A stretch of DNA of 64,000 nt from Geodermatophilus pulveris (GTDB lineage Bacteria; Actinomycetota; Actinomycetes; Mycobacteriales; Geodermatophilaceae). How positions within the stretch are numbered: position 1 is the stretch's first letter; the number at the start of each line of letters is the position of its first letter. A model generated the notes under the pieces. The model worked only from the letters and a program-made list of their open reading frames with translations, did no database searches and was not told where the DNA came from. Shown here in pieces: positions 35,423 through 44,504 of the stretch. The stretch is from the NCBI RefSeq assembly GCF_900188375.1, contig NZ_FZOO01000005.1:186001-250000 (forward strand), in the 5' to 3' direction. Both the position numbers and the translations under genes were made by a program.

Positions 35423-36436
35423 GTGCGTGCCGTCCGTTTCTCCGGGGTGGGCCGCCCCCTGACCGTCGAGGACGTCGAGGCGCTGCGCCCGGGTCCGGGC
35501 GAGGTGCTGCTGGACGTCGCCGCCGCCGGGGTGTGCGGCACCGAGCTGCACTTCCTCGACGGCCTGCTCACCCCGGCCCGGACGCCGATCACCCTCGGCC
35601 ACGAGGTCGCCGGGGTGGTGGCCGCGCTGGGCGAGGGGGTCGACGGCGTGGCGGTGGGCGACCGGGTCGCCGTCCACTACCTGCACGCCTGCCACCGGTG
35701 CCGCTGGTGCACGGCGGGGGACGACCACCTGTGCGACGCACCGCTGGGCTTCCTCGCCTTCGCCACCGACGGGGGGTTCGCCGAGCAGGTCGCCGTCCCG
35801 GCCTCGTCGGTGGTGCCCGTACCGGAGGGGGTGGACCTGCCCACGGCGGCCACGCTGTGCTGCAGCGGGACGACGGCGCTGCACGCGGTGGCGGTCGCCG
35901 AGGTGCGGTCCGGCGCGGACGCGGTGGTGTACGGCGTCGGCGGCGTCGGGCTGGCCCTCGTGCAGGTGCTGCGGGAGGCCGGCGCGCGGGTGGTCGCGGT
36001 GGGCCGCAGCCGGGCGAAGCTGGAACTGGCGCGCGAGCTGGGCGCCGGGGTGACGGTGGACGCGTCCTGCACCGACGTCGCCGCCGCCGTCCGGGAGGCC
36101 ACCGACGGTCGGGGGGCCGACGTGGTGTTCGAGCTGGTCGGCACCAAGGAGACCGGTGTCGCCGCGCTCGCCGCCCTCGGCAAGCGCGGCACGCTGGTGT
36201 ACGTCGGGTACTCCGCCGACCGGGTGGAGGTCGACCCGCTGGCGATGGTGGTGCCCGAGCAGCGGATCGTCACCTCGGTGGGCAACCGGCGGGCCGAGCT
36301 GGTCGCGGCCCTGGACCTGGCCGCCCGCGGCCGGCTGGTCACCAGCGTGACGACGCACCCGCTGGCGGACGCCGCGCGGGTGCTCGAGGACCTGCGCGCC
36401 GGCCGGGTGGTGGGGCGCGCCGTCCTCGTGCCTTGA
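35423..36436 (+). CDS. Zinc-dependent MDR dehydrogenase under TPP control
   Basis: A 337-residue medium-chain dehydrogenase. The catalytic zinc site is in AAGVCGTELHFLDG and GHEVAG. The structural zinc has four cysteines in CHRCRWC...LC. The Rossmann motif is VVYGVGGVGLAL. It oxidises or reduces an alcohol/aldehyde with NAD(P). The substrate is not known, but the upstream TPP riboswitch ties it to thiamine metabolism, for example handling of a thiazole or pyrimidine alcohol. That role is inference. The GTG start is dictated by the riboswitch-borne Shine-Dalgarno. Confidence 0.88.
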   Translation: MRAVRFSGVGRPLTVEDVEALRPGPGEVLLDVAAAGVCGTELHFLDGLLTPARTPITLGHEVAGVVAALGEGVDGVAVGDRVAVHYLHACHRCRWCTAGDDHLCDAPLGFLAFATDGGFAEQVAVPASSVVPVPEGVDLPTAATLCCSGTTALHAVAVAEVRSGADAVVYGVGGVGLALVQVLREAGARVVAVGRSRAKLELARELGAGVTVDASCTDVAAAVREATDGRGADVVFELVGTKETGVAALAALGKRGTLVYVGYSADRVEVDPLAMVVPEQRIVTSVGNRRAELVAALDLAARGRLVTSVTTHPLADAARVLEDLRAGRVVGRAVLVP

Positions 36437-36470
36437 GCCGGGCGGCACCGTCCGAGGCGGGGATCGCGGG

Positions 36471-38198
36471 TCAGCCGCCGGTCAGCGCCACCGGCGGCAG
36501 CCAGTCGGCGTCCAGCAGCTCGGCGACCTCCCGCAGCGCCGAGGTGTCCGCACCGGCGGTGGAGCCGCTGACCGCCAGCCGCTCCACCATCACCCGGGCC
36601 ACCTGCTCCTCGACGGTGTCCGCGGCGAACGCCACCCGCCACGGGGAGACCTGGCCGTCGCGGTGGGTGCGGCCGGTGACCTGGCGGGCCTGGATGCCGG
36701 AGAACCGCGGCTGGTGGAACAGCCCCACCCGCGGCCTGGTCGAGGCGGTCGCGCCGCCGGGCAGCAGCTCGCCGGCGTGCAGGCTGATCGACGCGGTCAC
36801 GGTGAACACGCACACCGGCGCCGCCCCGGTCTGGAAGCGCAGCCGCTCGGCCTCGACGTCGAACCGGTCCCGCCCGTAGATCGACGCCACCGCGACGCCG
36901 CAGTCCAGCAGCGCCTCCCGGATCGGGTCGGCCGCCGTCTCCACGAACTCCACCGACACCGCGACCTGGCGCTCGGCCTCCACCTGGGCCCGCACCCAGT
37001 CGACGGTGGCCCGGGCGCGGATCAGCCCGGCCTTCTGCCGGAACCGCAGCAGCGCGGCCCGCCCGCGCGCGGTCTGCCGGGCGCGGCGGGCCAGCTGCAT
37101 CTCCGCCCGGAACTCCTGCCACTCCGACTCGTAGGCGGCCCGCTCGGCCGGCGTGAGCGCGACCGGCGTCCCGGTGACCGACACCGGACCCCACGGCGCC
37201 GGGCGGTGCAGCGTGGCGGGCGGGTCGCCGCCGGCCAGCCAGCCCTGCAGCCGGGCCAGGTCGGCGCGGCGGGCGTCCGGGTCCTCGGTCCAGGCCCACC
37301 CGTACCGGCCACGTTCCACGTGGAACCCGTGCTCGGCGAGCCGCGCGGGCAGGTCCGCCCAGGCGCGCAGCGGGTCGCCGTGCCGCTGGGCGAACTGCGG
37401 GGCCAGGTAGGGCAGCTCCAGCGGCGTGTGCGCCGGGGTGGCGGTGGCGGCGATGACGAAGGGCACGTCCCTCGCCCGCCCGGCGCCGGAGACGGCCCGC
37501 CAGTGCGCCCACCGCTGGGTGGTCGTGTGCCGGACCATGTGCGCCTCGTCGGCGATGACGACGTCGAACCGCAGGCCGGCGACCTTGGCCAGCCGGTCCC
37601 ACGTGGTGACGCACCAGCGCAGCCCGCCGTCGCCGAAGCCGGCGATCGACCGGGTCCAGTGCGGGACGGTGATGGCGGCCGGGCGGTCGGCGACGACCAG
37701 CACCCGGTCGCCGCCGCGCGCCTCGCAGACCTCGCGGGCGGCCAGGACGGCGGTGCCGGTCTTGCCCACGCCCGGGTCGTCGCCGAGCAGGAACACGCGG
37801 TGCCCGGCGGCCGCGGAGGCGACCACGGCCTCCGCGCCGGTGGCCTGCTCCTCGCGCGGGACCAGCGGCCGGCCGGGCGGGACCGGGCGCGGGGTGTCGT
37901 TGAGCTCGTCCTCGAGGAACCGCTCGACGGTGTACGGCGGCGGGTCGTAGGGCGCCAGCGCCGGGGGCAGCGCGCGGCCGACCCAGACGTGCGCCTGCAG
38001 CTCCGGGTGCCACCGCGCGCCCGGCGCCGGGGCGCGGAAGGGCACGGCGAGCACCCACACCCGCTCCCCCGGCCCGGCGACCGGCCGCTCGGCGGGGGGC
38101 GGCGCGGTGCGGCGGGCCGGCGTCTTCCGCCGGGTGGCCGTCGCGGTGCGGGTGGCCCCGGGAGAGCGGCTGGTCGTCCGGCGGCGCCGTCCGGGCAT
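36471..38198 (-). CDS. SNF2/DEAD-like helicase-type ATPase
   Basis: A 575-residue SF2 protein. Motif I is GDDPGVGKTG, motif II ADEAH (VIADEAHMVR), motif III ATATPAHT and motif VI QVTGRTHRDGQ. The Q-x-x-G-R-x-x-R/H-x-G-Q end is SNF2-like. The N-terminus is Arg/Thr-rich, followed by a VPFRAPAPGARWHPELQ segment reminiscent of the GARW motif of DUF5710-type domains in mobile-element proteins. No nuclease partner is adjacent. A perfect parS core lies inside at 37313-37326. GGAGGAGAGGAG precedes the ATG. Function is unknown; a DNA-repair or element-derived role is possible. Confidence 0.75.
   Translation of the reverse strand: MPGRRRRTTSRSPGATRTATATRRKTPARRTAPPPAERPVAGPGERVWVLAVPFRAPAPGARWHPELQAHVWVGRALPPALAPYDPPPYTVERFLEDELNDTPRPVPPGRPLVPREEQATGAEAVVASAAAGHRVFLLGDDPGVGKTGTAVLAAREVCEARGGDRVLVVADRPAAITVPHWTRSIAGFGDGGLRWCVTTWDRLAKVAGLRFDVVIADEAHMVRHTTTQRWAHWRAVSGAGRARDVPFVIAATATPAHTPLELPYLAPQFAQRHGDPLRAWADLPARLAEHGFHVERGRYGWAWTEDPDARRADLARLQGWLAGGDPPATLHRPAPWGPVSVTGTPVALTPAERAAYESEWQEFRAEMQLARRARQTARGRAALLRFRQKAGLIRARATVDWVRAQVEAERQVAVSVEFVETAADPIREALLDCGVAVASIYGRDRFDVEAERLRFQTGAAPVCVFTVTASISLHAGELLPGGATASTRPRVGLFHQPRFSGIQARQVTGRTHRDGQVSPWRVAFAADTVEEQVARVMVERLAVSGSTAGADTSALREVAELLDADWLPPVALTGG
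37313..37326. other. parS: parS centromere site inside the helicase gene
   Basis: GTTCCACGTGGAAC, identical to the core at 16561. It encodes part of FHVE in the helicase, so the site is maintained within coding sequence. Confidence 0.8.
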
Positions 38199-38344
38199 GG
38201 TGGCGGTGCTCCTCTCCTCCGGCGGTGGCCGGGTGTCCGGGTCGCCGCAGGGATGGTGCGGCGGCCCGGCTGCGATCCCGTGGCGCCCCGCCGGGCCGCG
38301 ATCGGCTCGTCCTCCGCCGCGGACGCCTGTGGTGCGATGACCGG

Positions 38345-39199
38345 GTGACCGACACGGAGGAACGGCTGCACGGCCGGACGCTGGGGGACGCCGGGCCGCG
38401 GGTGGTGTTCGTGCACGGGCTGTTCGGCCAGGGCAGGAACTGGACGACGATCGCCAAGGGACTGTCCGGCGACCACCGGGTCACCCTGCTGGACCTGCCC
38501 AACCACGGGCACTCGCCCTGGACCGACCGGATCGACTACGTCGACATGGCCGGGCTGGTGGCCGCCGAGCTGCGGGCGGCCGACGAGCCGGTCACCCTCG
38601 TCGGGCACTCGATGGGCGGCAAGGTGGCGATGCAGCTGGCGCTGCGGCACCCGGAGCTGCTGCGCGCGCTGGTGGTCGTCGACGTCGCCCCGGTGGAGTA
38701 CCCGGTCTCCGGCGGCCGCACCGACGACCCCGACGAGGAGGCCTCGCCGTTCGCCGCCTTCATCGCGGCCATGCGGGCGGTGGACCTCGACCGGCTGGAG
38801 ACCCGCGAGGACGCCGACGCCGCGCTGCGCGCCGCCGTCCCCAGCACGATGGTGCGCTCGTTCCTGCTGCAGTCCCTGGTGCGCGACGGCGTGGGCCCGG
38901 ACGGCGGCTGGCGCTGGCGGCTCAACCTGGAGGTGCTCGAGCGCGACCTCGGCGAGCTGCGGGGCTTCCCCGAGCCGCCGCCGGGCGCCCGCTACGACGG
39001 CCCGGTGCTGTGGATCGCCGGGGCGAGGTCGCACTACGTGCTGCCCGGCGACCGGGCGCGCATGGAGGAGCTGTTCCCCAGCACCCGGCTGGTGCGGGTG
39101 AAGGACGCCGGCCACTGGGTGCACTCCGAGCAGCCGGAGGTCTTCCTGGAGACCGTGAGACGGTTCCTGGAGCGGGTGGGGGGCCGACCCGGGCGGTGA
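38345..39199 (+). CDS. Alpha/beta hydrolase (YbfF-like esterase)
   Basis: A 284-residue cytosolic alpha/beta hydrolase. The oxyanion region is FVHGLFGQGRNW, the nucleophile GHSMGG, and the catalytic His is in DAGHWVHSEQP. The pattern (LPNHGHSPW, MGGKVAMQLALRHPELL) resembles the YbfF/ABHD11 esterases acting on short acyl esters or acyl-CoA. The GTG at 38345 lacks a clear Shine-Dalgarno. It converges with the phosphodiesterase gene 24 bp downstream. Confidence 0.85.
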   Translation: MTDTEERLHGRTLGDAGPRVVFVHGLFGQGRNWTTIAKGLSGDHRVTLLDLPNHGHSPWTDRIDYVDMAGLVAAELRAADEPVTLVGHSMGGKVAMQLALRHPELLRALVVVDVAPVEYPVSGGRTDDPDEEASPFAAFIAAMRAVDLDRLETREDADAALRAAVPSTMVRSFLLQSLVRDGVGPDGGWRWRLNLEVLERDLGELRGFPEPPPGARYDGPVLWIAGARSHYVLPGDRARMEELFPSTRLVRVKDAGHWVHSEQPEVFLETVRRFLERVGGRPGR

Positions 39200-39223
39200 G
39201 CGGCCCCGGGCCGGCCCCGCACG

Positions 39224-40096
39224 TCAGGCCGCGGCCTGCTGCTCCGCCGGGTCCTCGGCGAGCAGGAACGCCTGCAGCCCGGGCAGGTCGTCGGTGTTGA
39301 CGTGGTCGACGTCGGCGGCCACCAGCTCGCCCCACAGCGCGTCGCGCTGCGGTCCGGGCAGGTCCGGCGTCGCCCAGAACCGCACCCGGTGGCCCTCGGC
39401 GTGCGCCGTGGCGACGATCTCGCGCAGCCGCGCCCGCTCGGCCTCGGGCATCGGGCCGATGCCCAGCCAGGTGAAGTGCCGGGTCCAGTTGTCGCTGACC
39501 AGCGGCACCAGCGTCGACGGCAGCCCGGACCCGAGATCGGCGAGCCGGCCGTCGTAGCCGGCGAAGCGGGTGCGCTGCGCGGTCATCGCGGGCAGGTCGC
39601 GGTTGCCGCTGATGACCGCGGTGACCGCGCGCTCCCGCTCGCGGTCGTCGGTCCAGCGGGTCATCAGCACCGCGTACTCGCGCAGCTGCGCGTCGATGGC
39701 CGCGTAGGTGGCCGACGCCTCGCTCTTGACGTCGACGAGCAGCTGCAGCGAGCCGTCCCAGCCGGGGTACACCGAGCCGCCGCTGGCCGCGACCCGCTCG
39801 GCCAGCGGCTGCAGGTACAGCGACTCCAGCGTCACGCCCGGCTGCGTGTCGATCAGGTCGTGGGCGACCCGCAGCTCGCCGTCCACCAGCCACACGTCGG
39901 CCTCCACGCTGGTGAAGCCGTGCTCCAGCGCGTCGTCCAGCGGGCGGTCGTGCTCGTAGTCGTTGTGCGCGTGCGCCCGCTCGAGCGGCTGGACGTCGGA
40001 GGCGGGCGGGGCGGCGGCGGCCGGGGCGACCGCCGGCGCCAGGGTGGCGGCGACGACGCCGAGGAGCAGGGTCAGCACCCTGCGGGGGGAGGTCAT
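39224..40096 (-). CDS. Secreted glycerophosphodiester phosphodiesterase-like protein
   Basis: A 290-residue exported PI-PLC-like TIM barrel. A signal peptide (~1-30) precedes HAHNDYEHDRPLDDALEHG, then SVEADVWLVDGELRVAHD, the metal and catalytic residues of the GDPD family. The C-terminal VDHVNTDDLPGL is also family-typical. It probably releases glycerol-3-phosphate or head groups from phosphodiesters outside the cell. ATG 40096 (MTSPRR) is chosen because the signal peptide starts there. The EEP-family gene lies 92 bp upstream on the same strand. Confidence 0.85.
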   Translation of the reverse strand: MTSPRRVLTLLLGVVAATLAPAVAPAAAAPPASDVQPLERAHAHNDYEHDRPLDDALEHGFTSVEADVWLVDGELRVAHDLIDTQPGVTLESLYLQPLAERVAASGGSVYPGWDGSLQLLVDVKSEASATYAAIDAQLREYAVLMTRWTDDRERERAVTAVISGNRDLPAMTAQRTRFAGYDGRLADLGSGLPSTLVPLVSDNWTRHFTWLGIGPMPEAERARLREIVATAHAEGHRVRFWATPDLPGPQRDALWGELVAADVDHVNTDDLPGLQAFLLAEDPAEQQAAA

Positions 40097-40188
40097 GGCG
40101 ACGACGGTTCCCCCGCCCCGGGACGGGCCCGGTGCGCGCCGGTGGCGGCCGGCTGGACAGCGGGCGACGCGACGGCCGCCGCCGCGGG

Positions 40189-41475
40189 TCACCGTCGCCC
40201 GCCGCGGACGGCGACGTCGACCCACACCATCCGGTGGTCGGAGCTGGGGAAGCCGTTGGTGTACTGCGGGTCGTAGACCCCGGTCAGCCGGGACAGCGGG
40301 TCCTCCAGCGGCGGCCAGAACACGCCGGCGCCGGTCACCCGCAGGCCGCGCGAGGGCAGCGCGTAGTCGACCCGCAGGTTCCCCGGGCCGGTCGGGCCGT
40401 CGGAGAAGTCGGCGGTGTCGAAGGCCGGGTCGCCCTCGTGCGCGAGGTTGGCCCCGCCCTGCAGCGCGGTCGCCTCGACGGCGCCCTCGCTGGCCGGCAG
40501 CGGGTCGCGGACCTGCGGCAGCGCGAGCAGCTGGTCGGCCGCGCCGGGCAGGCCGTTGCCGTCGTCGGCCGGGTCGGCGTTGAGGTCGCCCATGACGACG
40601 AACGGCTCCCCGCCGGCCAGGCCGCCGGTCCTGCCCTCGTCGTCGTAGACGTACCCGCCGGCCCCCGGGGTGACGTAGTCGGCCCAGAAGCGGATCTCGT
40701 CGGCGTTGCGGGTGCCGTTGCGGTCCTCGGGCCCGTCGAAGCCGGGCGGGGTGGGGTGGCTGGCCAGCACGTGCACGGTGCGCTTCCCGATGCGGACCGG
40801 GACGTCGACGTGGTTCTTGCTGGACAGCCGGAAGACCTCGAGCTCCTCCGGCGAGTACCAGTCGGCGGGCTCCGGGGTGGCCGGGTCGTCGGGCAGCCGG
40901 GCGCCGGGCATGTCGGCCCAGCGGAAGGTCTGGAAGGTGCGGACGTCGTCGGTGTCGATCGGGTGCCTGGACAGGACGGCGAAGGCGTACTGGCCGGGGA
41001 ACTCACCGAAGCCGAAGGAGTCGTCGCCGTAGGCCCGGCCCTCCTCGCCGACCTGGCCGTCGCCGTTCAGGTCGAAGCCGGTGGCCACGCCGGTGTTGGA
41101 CGGGAAGGCGAGCGCGTAGGGGTACTCGATGGGGTCGGCGTCCCCCTGGCCCACGCCGAGGAAGTCCTCCTGGAACCGCTCCAGGGCCACGCCCCCGGCG
41201 TCGAAGTCGAACTCGTTGAGCAGCAGCACGTCGGGGCGCTGCCGCTGGACGATAGCGGCGACGTTCCGGACCTCGGCGTCCTGGGCCTCGTCGTCGGCGT
41301 CGGCCAGGTCGGCGGCCAGCTCCCCCTCGGTGGCGCGGAACATCGACACGTTGAAGGACGCGAAGCGCACCGGGTCCCGCTGGTGGGCGGCCGCGGGGGC
41401 GGCGGTCAGCAGCGGCAGCACCAGGGCGCCGGCGAGGGCCAGGCCGACGGCGGGGACGGGTCGGGACGGGCTCAC
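40189..41475 (-). CDS. Secreted endonuclease/exonuclease/phosphatase family protein
   Basis: A 428-residue exported EEP-fold hydrolase. It has a signal peptide (~1-31), FASFNVSMFR, the catalytic Glu in LLNEFDFD, ASHPTPPG, GDLNADP and the C-terminal SSDHRMVWVD. An insertion holds a calcium-loop-like DLNGDGQVGEEG. It cleaves phosphodiesters or phosphoesters outside the cell; substrate is unknown. GGAGG stands 4 nt before the GTG. With the downstream phosphodiesterase it may form a phosphorus-scavenging pair, which is inference. Confidence 0.85.
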   Translation of the reverse strand: MSPSRPVPAVGLALAGALVLPLLTAAPAAAHQRDPVRFASFNVSMFRATEGELAADLADADDEAQDAEVRNVAAIVQRQRPDVLLLNEFDFDAGGVALERFQEDFLGVGQGDADPIEYPYALAFPSNTGVATGFDLNGDGQVGEEGRAYGDDSFGFGEFPGQYAFAVLSRHPIDTDDVRTFQTFRWADMPGARLPDDPATPEPADWYSPEELEVFRLSSKNHVDVPVRIGKRTVHVLASHPTPPGFDGPEDRNGTRNADEIRFWADYVTPGAGGYVYDDEGRTGGLAGGEPFVVMGDLNADPADDGNGLPGAADQLLALPQVRDPLPASEGAVEATALQGGANLAHEGDPAFDTADFSDGPTGPGNLRVDYALPSRGLRVTGAGVFWPPLEDPLSRLTGVYDPQYTNGFPSSDHRMVWVDVAVRGGRR

Positions 41476-41610
41476 GGGGCCTCCGGGGGAGCGGTGGGGC
41501 GGGCGGTCGCCGGCGACCCTGCGCGCCGGGCGTGACCGGCGGGTGTACCGCAGGCCGCGCGCAGGCGACGGGGAGGCCAGCATCGCCAGCCTGCCGGACC
41601 CGGGCGTGGC

Positions 41611-41616
41611 TACAGT
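41611..41616 (+). promoter_or_regulatory. -10 hexamer TACAGT of the bluB-cobT fusion
   Basis: TACAGT is followed by 6 nt and then the GTG at 41623, the leaderless spacing. No cobalamin riboswitch is recognisable in the 147-bp gap. Confidence 0.55.
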
Positions 41617-41622
41617 GCCCCG

Positions 41623-43362
41623 GTGGTCGGGGAGGGGTGGCCGCGGCCGGTGCCGCTGGTCGGGGACGCGACCTCGGCGTCGCAGCGGGCCGCCGACCCG
41701 GCCGGCTGGGCGATGGACGGCCCCACCCGGGACGCCCTGCACCGGGTGGTCGCCGCGCGCCGCGACGTCCGCCGCTTCCGCCCGGACCCGGTGCCCGACG
41801 AGGTGCTGGAGCGGGTGCTCACCGCGGCGCACGCGGCCCCGTCGGTCGGCCACAGCCAGCCGTGGCGGTTCGTGGTGGTGCAGGACCCGGCGACCCGGGA
41901 CCGCGCCGCCGTCCTCACCGACCGGGAGCGGCTGCGCCAGGCCGCCCGGCTCGCCCCCGACGCCGCCCGCCGGCTGCTGGACCTGCAGCTGGAGGGCGTC
42001 CGCGAGGCGCCGCTCGGGGTGGTGGTCTGCTGCGACCGGCGGGCGCCGGCCGCCGGGGTGCTGGGCCGGGCGACCTTCCCCGACGCCGACCTGTGGAGCT
42101 GCGCGGCGGCGATCCAGAACCTGTGGCTGGCCGCCCGCGCCGAGGGGCTCGGGCTGGGCTGGGTGACCCTCTTCCGCCCCGAGGAGCTGGCCGGGCTGCT
42201 CGGCCTGCCCGACCGCGTGGTCACCCTCGGCTGGCTGTGCCTCGGCTGGCCCGACGAGCGGCCACCCGCGCCGGGCCTGGAGCGGGCCGGCTGGTCGCGG
42301 CGGCTGCCGCTGGCCGACGTCGTCCTGCGCGAGCGGTGGCCGGGTGCGGCGCCGCCGGCCGCCCCGCCGTCGGCACTGCGCGCGCCGGGCCGGCACGCCG
42401 TCGTCGCGGCCCGGGACGAGGCCGACCGGCTGCTCACCCCGCCGGGGTCGCTGGGCGTGCTGGACCGCGCGGTGGACGCCGTGGTGGCGCTCGGCGGCGC
42501 CGGGACCACCAGGGGCACGCTCGTGCTCGCCGCCGCCGACCACCCGGTCGCCGGGCACGGGGTGTCGGCGTACTCCCCCGGCGTCAGCCGCGACGTGGTC
42601 CGCGCGGCGGTGGCCGGCACCTCCCTGGGCGCCACCGCGGCCCGGACGGCGGGCCTGCGGGTGCGGGTCGTCGACGCCGGTGTCGCCGGGGAGCCCGTGC
42701 CCGGGACGACGGTGCTCCGCCCGGCCGGCCCGCGCGGGGACCTCGCCGGGGCACCGGCCATGACGCCGGCCGCGGCCCGGGAGCTGCTGGACGGCGGACG
42801 GCGCCTGGGGGCGGAGGCGGCCGGCGCGGGGCTGGTCGCCCTCGGCGAGGTCGGCGTCGGCAACACCACGGTCGCCGCCGCGCTGGCCTGCGGGCTGCTG
42901 GACGCCGACCCCGGCGACGCGGTCGGGCTGGGCGCCGGCGCCGACGCGGCCGTCCTCGCCCGCAAGCGGCAGGTGGTGGCCGCGGCCGTGGACCGGGCCC
43001 GGCGCGCGGGCGTCGACGACCCGCTGGACGCGCTGGCCGAGCTGGGCGGCCCGGAGCTGGCGGTGCTGGCCGGCGTGGTGCTCGGCGCGGCCGCGGCGGG
43101 GTCCGCGGTGGTGCTCGACGGCTACGCCACCTCGGTCGCCGCCCTCGTCGCCGTCCGGCTGGAGCCCGGGGTGCAGCCGGCCCTGCTGGCCGGGCAGCGC
43201 AGCCGCGAGCGCGGGCACGAGCTGGTGCTGCAGGAGCTGGGCCGCGAACCGCTGCTGGACCTGCGGCTGAGGGCCGGCGAGGGCGTGGGCGCCGCGCTGG
43301 CCGCGGGCCTGGTGCTCGCCGGGCTGGCGCTGCGCCGGGAGACCGCCCGCGTCGACCCCTGA
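41623..43362 (+). CDS. BluB-CobT fusion (DMB synthase and DMB phosphoribosyltransferase)
   Basis: A 579-residue two-domain enzyme for the lower ligand of cobalamin. Residues ~30-245 are a BluB-type nitroreductase (RRDVRRFRPDPVPDEVLERVL, APSVGHSQPWRFVVV) that makes 5,6-dimethylbenzimidazole from FMNH2. Residues ~260-575 are CobT: TPPGSLGVLDRA, AADHPVAGHGVSAYSPGVS, VGVGNTTVAAAL, VVLDGYATSVAAL and PLLDLRLRAGEGVGAALA with the catalytic Glu. It transfers phosphoribosyl from nicotinate mononucleotide to DMB. The GTG start is set by the -10 hexamer. Other cobalamin genes are absent from the window. Confidence 0.9.
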   Translation: MVGEGWPRPVPLVGDATSASQRAADPAGWAMDGPTRDALHRVVAARRDVRRFRPDPVPDEVLERVLTAAHAAPSVGHSQPWRFVVVQDPATRDRAAVLTDRERLRQAARLAPDAARRLLDLQLEGVREAPLGVVVCCDRRAPAAGVLGRATFPDADLWSCAAAIQNLWLAARAEGLGLGWVTLFRPEELAGLLGLPDRVVTLGWLCLGWPDERPPAPGLERAGWSRRLPLADVVLRERWPGAAPPAAPPSALRAPGRHAVVAARDEADRLLTPPGSLGVLDRAVDAVVALGGAGTTRGTLVLAAADHPVAGHGVSAYSPGVSRDVVRAAVAGTSLGATAARTAGLRVRVVDAGVAGEPVPGTTVLRPAGPRGDLAGAPAMTPAAARELLDGGRRLGAEAAGAGLVALGEVGVGNTTVAAALACGLLDADPGDAVGLGAGADAAVLARKRQVVAAAVDRARRAGVDDPLDALAELGGPELAVLAGVVLGAAAAGSAVVLDGYATSVAALVAVRLEPGVQPALLAGQRSRERGHELVLQELGREPLLDLRLRAGEGVGAALAAGLVLAGLALRRETARVDP

Positions 43363-43554
43363 CCCGGCCCGCCCGGCGCCTCAGCCGGCCGGCCCCAGCT
43401 GCAGCGGCAGGCCCGGCGCGCCAGGCGTCGGCCGGGCCGGCGCCGCGCTCGGTGGCCGCCGTCCAGCCGACCGCGATGGCGGCGAAGCCGACCGTGAGGC
43501 CCACCGTCGTCGCCGACGCGCTGCCGGCCGCAGGCCGGGACCGCGACGCCGGCG
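43363..43554. other. Gap between bluB-cobT and the amidotransferase
   Basis: About 190 bp without a supported gene. A minus-strand frame contains one hydrophobic stretch (TTVGLTVGFAAIAVGW) followed by a charged tail, but it has no start or stop context of its own. It may be a remnant of a small membrane protein. Confidence 0.3.
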
Positions 43555-44301
43555 TCAGACCGCCTCGAGCGCCCCCTCGCCGCAGGCCGCGCCGATCGGG
43601 ACGAGCTGCTCCGGGGCCGACGTGTGCACGCCGGCCTGCGCGAGGACCACCCGGAGCGCGGCGTCCGGGTCGACCGCCCGGGCGGCGGCCCACGACGGTG
43701 GCGCGCCCAGCTCCCGCCGGAAGGACCGGGAGGCCCAGCGGGCCTCGCGCGCCGAGAACTCCGGGTGGAACTGCACCCCGACGACGCGGGCTCCCACGGC
43801 GAAGCCCTGGACGGTGGTGACCGGGTTGCCCCACAGGTGCCGCACGGCGGGCCGGGACAGGAACGCCTCGGGCACCTCGGCGACGTGCGCGGTGGCCACC
43901 GTCAGGTCCGGGACGTCCGGTGCGCGGCCGGTGACGACGGTCAGGCCGGCCTCTCCCCCTCCGGCCACCGGGCGCGGCACCAGGCCGGCGACGACGGCGG
44001 CGATCATCTGGGCGCCCAGGCAGACGCCGACCACCGAGCAGCCGTCCCGCTCCGCGGTGCGGACCGCGGCCCGGACGGCGTCCAGCCGGGCGGCCATCTC
44101 CGGCGAGCCGGAGGACACCGGCTCCAGCCCACCGGTGAACACGTGCAGCACCCCGCTGCGGCCCGCGTGCGCGGCGCCGGGATCGCCCCACGGCACGACG
44201 CTCGGCTGCCGGCCCAGGGCGGTCAGCCGGCGGACGAGGGCGTCGTCCCAGGAGGTCAGGGGCCAGGCCGATCCACTGCCCTGCCAGACCACCGTGTCCA
44301 C
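43555..44301 (-). CDS. Class I glutamine amidotransferase-like protein
   Basis: A 248-residue GATase1 domain with the nucleophile in GVCLGAQMIA and the His-Glu pair in GVQFHPEFSA. It resembles stand-alone GMP-synthase-like amidotransferases. The partner synthetase is unknown; divergent asnB next door has its own glutaminase domain. The GTG at 44301 (VDTVVWQGSGSAW) is preferred because GGGGAG precedes it. A longer frame to 44409 adds a Pro/Thr-rich, non-conserved extension. Confidence 0.8.
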   Translation of the reverse strand: MDTVVWQGSGSAWPLTSWDDALVRRLTALGRQPSVVPWGDPGAAHAGRSGVLHVFTGGLEPVSSGSPEMAARLDAVRAAVRTAERDGCSVVGVCLGAQMIAAVVAGLVPRPVAGGGEAGLTVVTGRAPDVPDLTVATAHVAEVPEAFLSRPAVRHLWGNPVTTVQGFAVGARVVGVQFHPEFSAREARWASRSFRRELGAPPSWAAARAVDPDAALRVVLAQAGVHTSAPEQLVPIGAACGEGALEAV

Positions 44302-44504
44302 GGCCGCTCCCCCCGTCCCGGGCACCCGACGCGGGTGCTGGGTGGAGGATGGCGGCGGGGTTCGCGGGACAGGGGTCGACACGGTTTCGCGCAGGTCACG
44401 GATCGGCATCCACCCCGCGGGGTCCGGCCGGCGGCGCTACGTTCGACCGCGGGGTCCGACCGCGGGGAGTCGGTGTCCGGTCGGCCGTGAGGGGTGTTGT
44501 CCGG

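Noticed and set aside
41476-41622. Cobalamin riboswitch upstream of bluB-cobT
   Set aside because: No B12 box or other conserved core is present, and the -10 hexamer is 6 nt from the start codon, leaving no room for a leader.
43363-43554. Small membrane protein on the minus strand
   Set aside because: A single hydrophobic stretch without a supported start, stop or ribosome-binding site.
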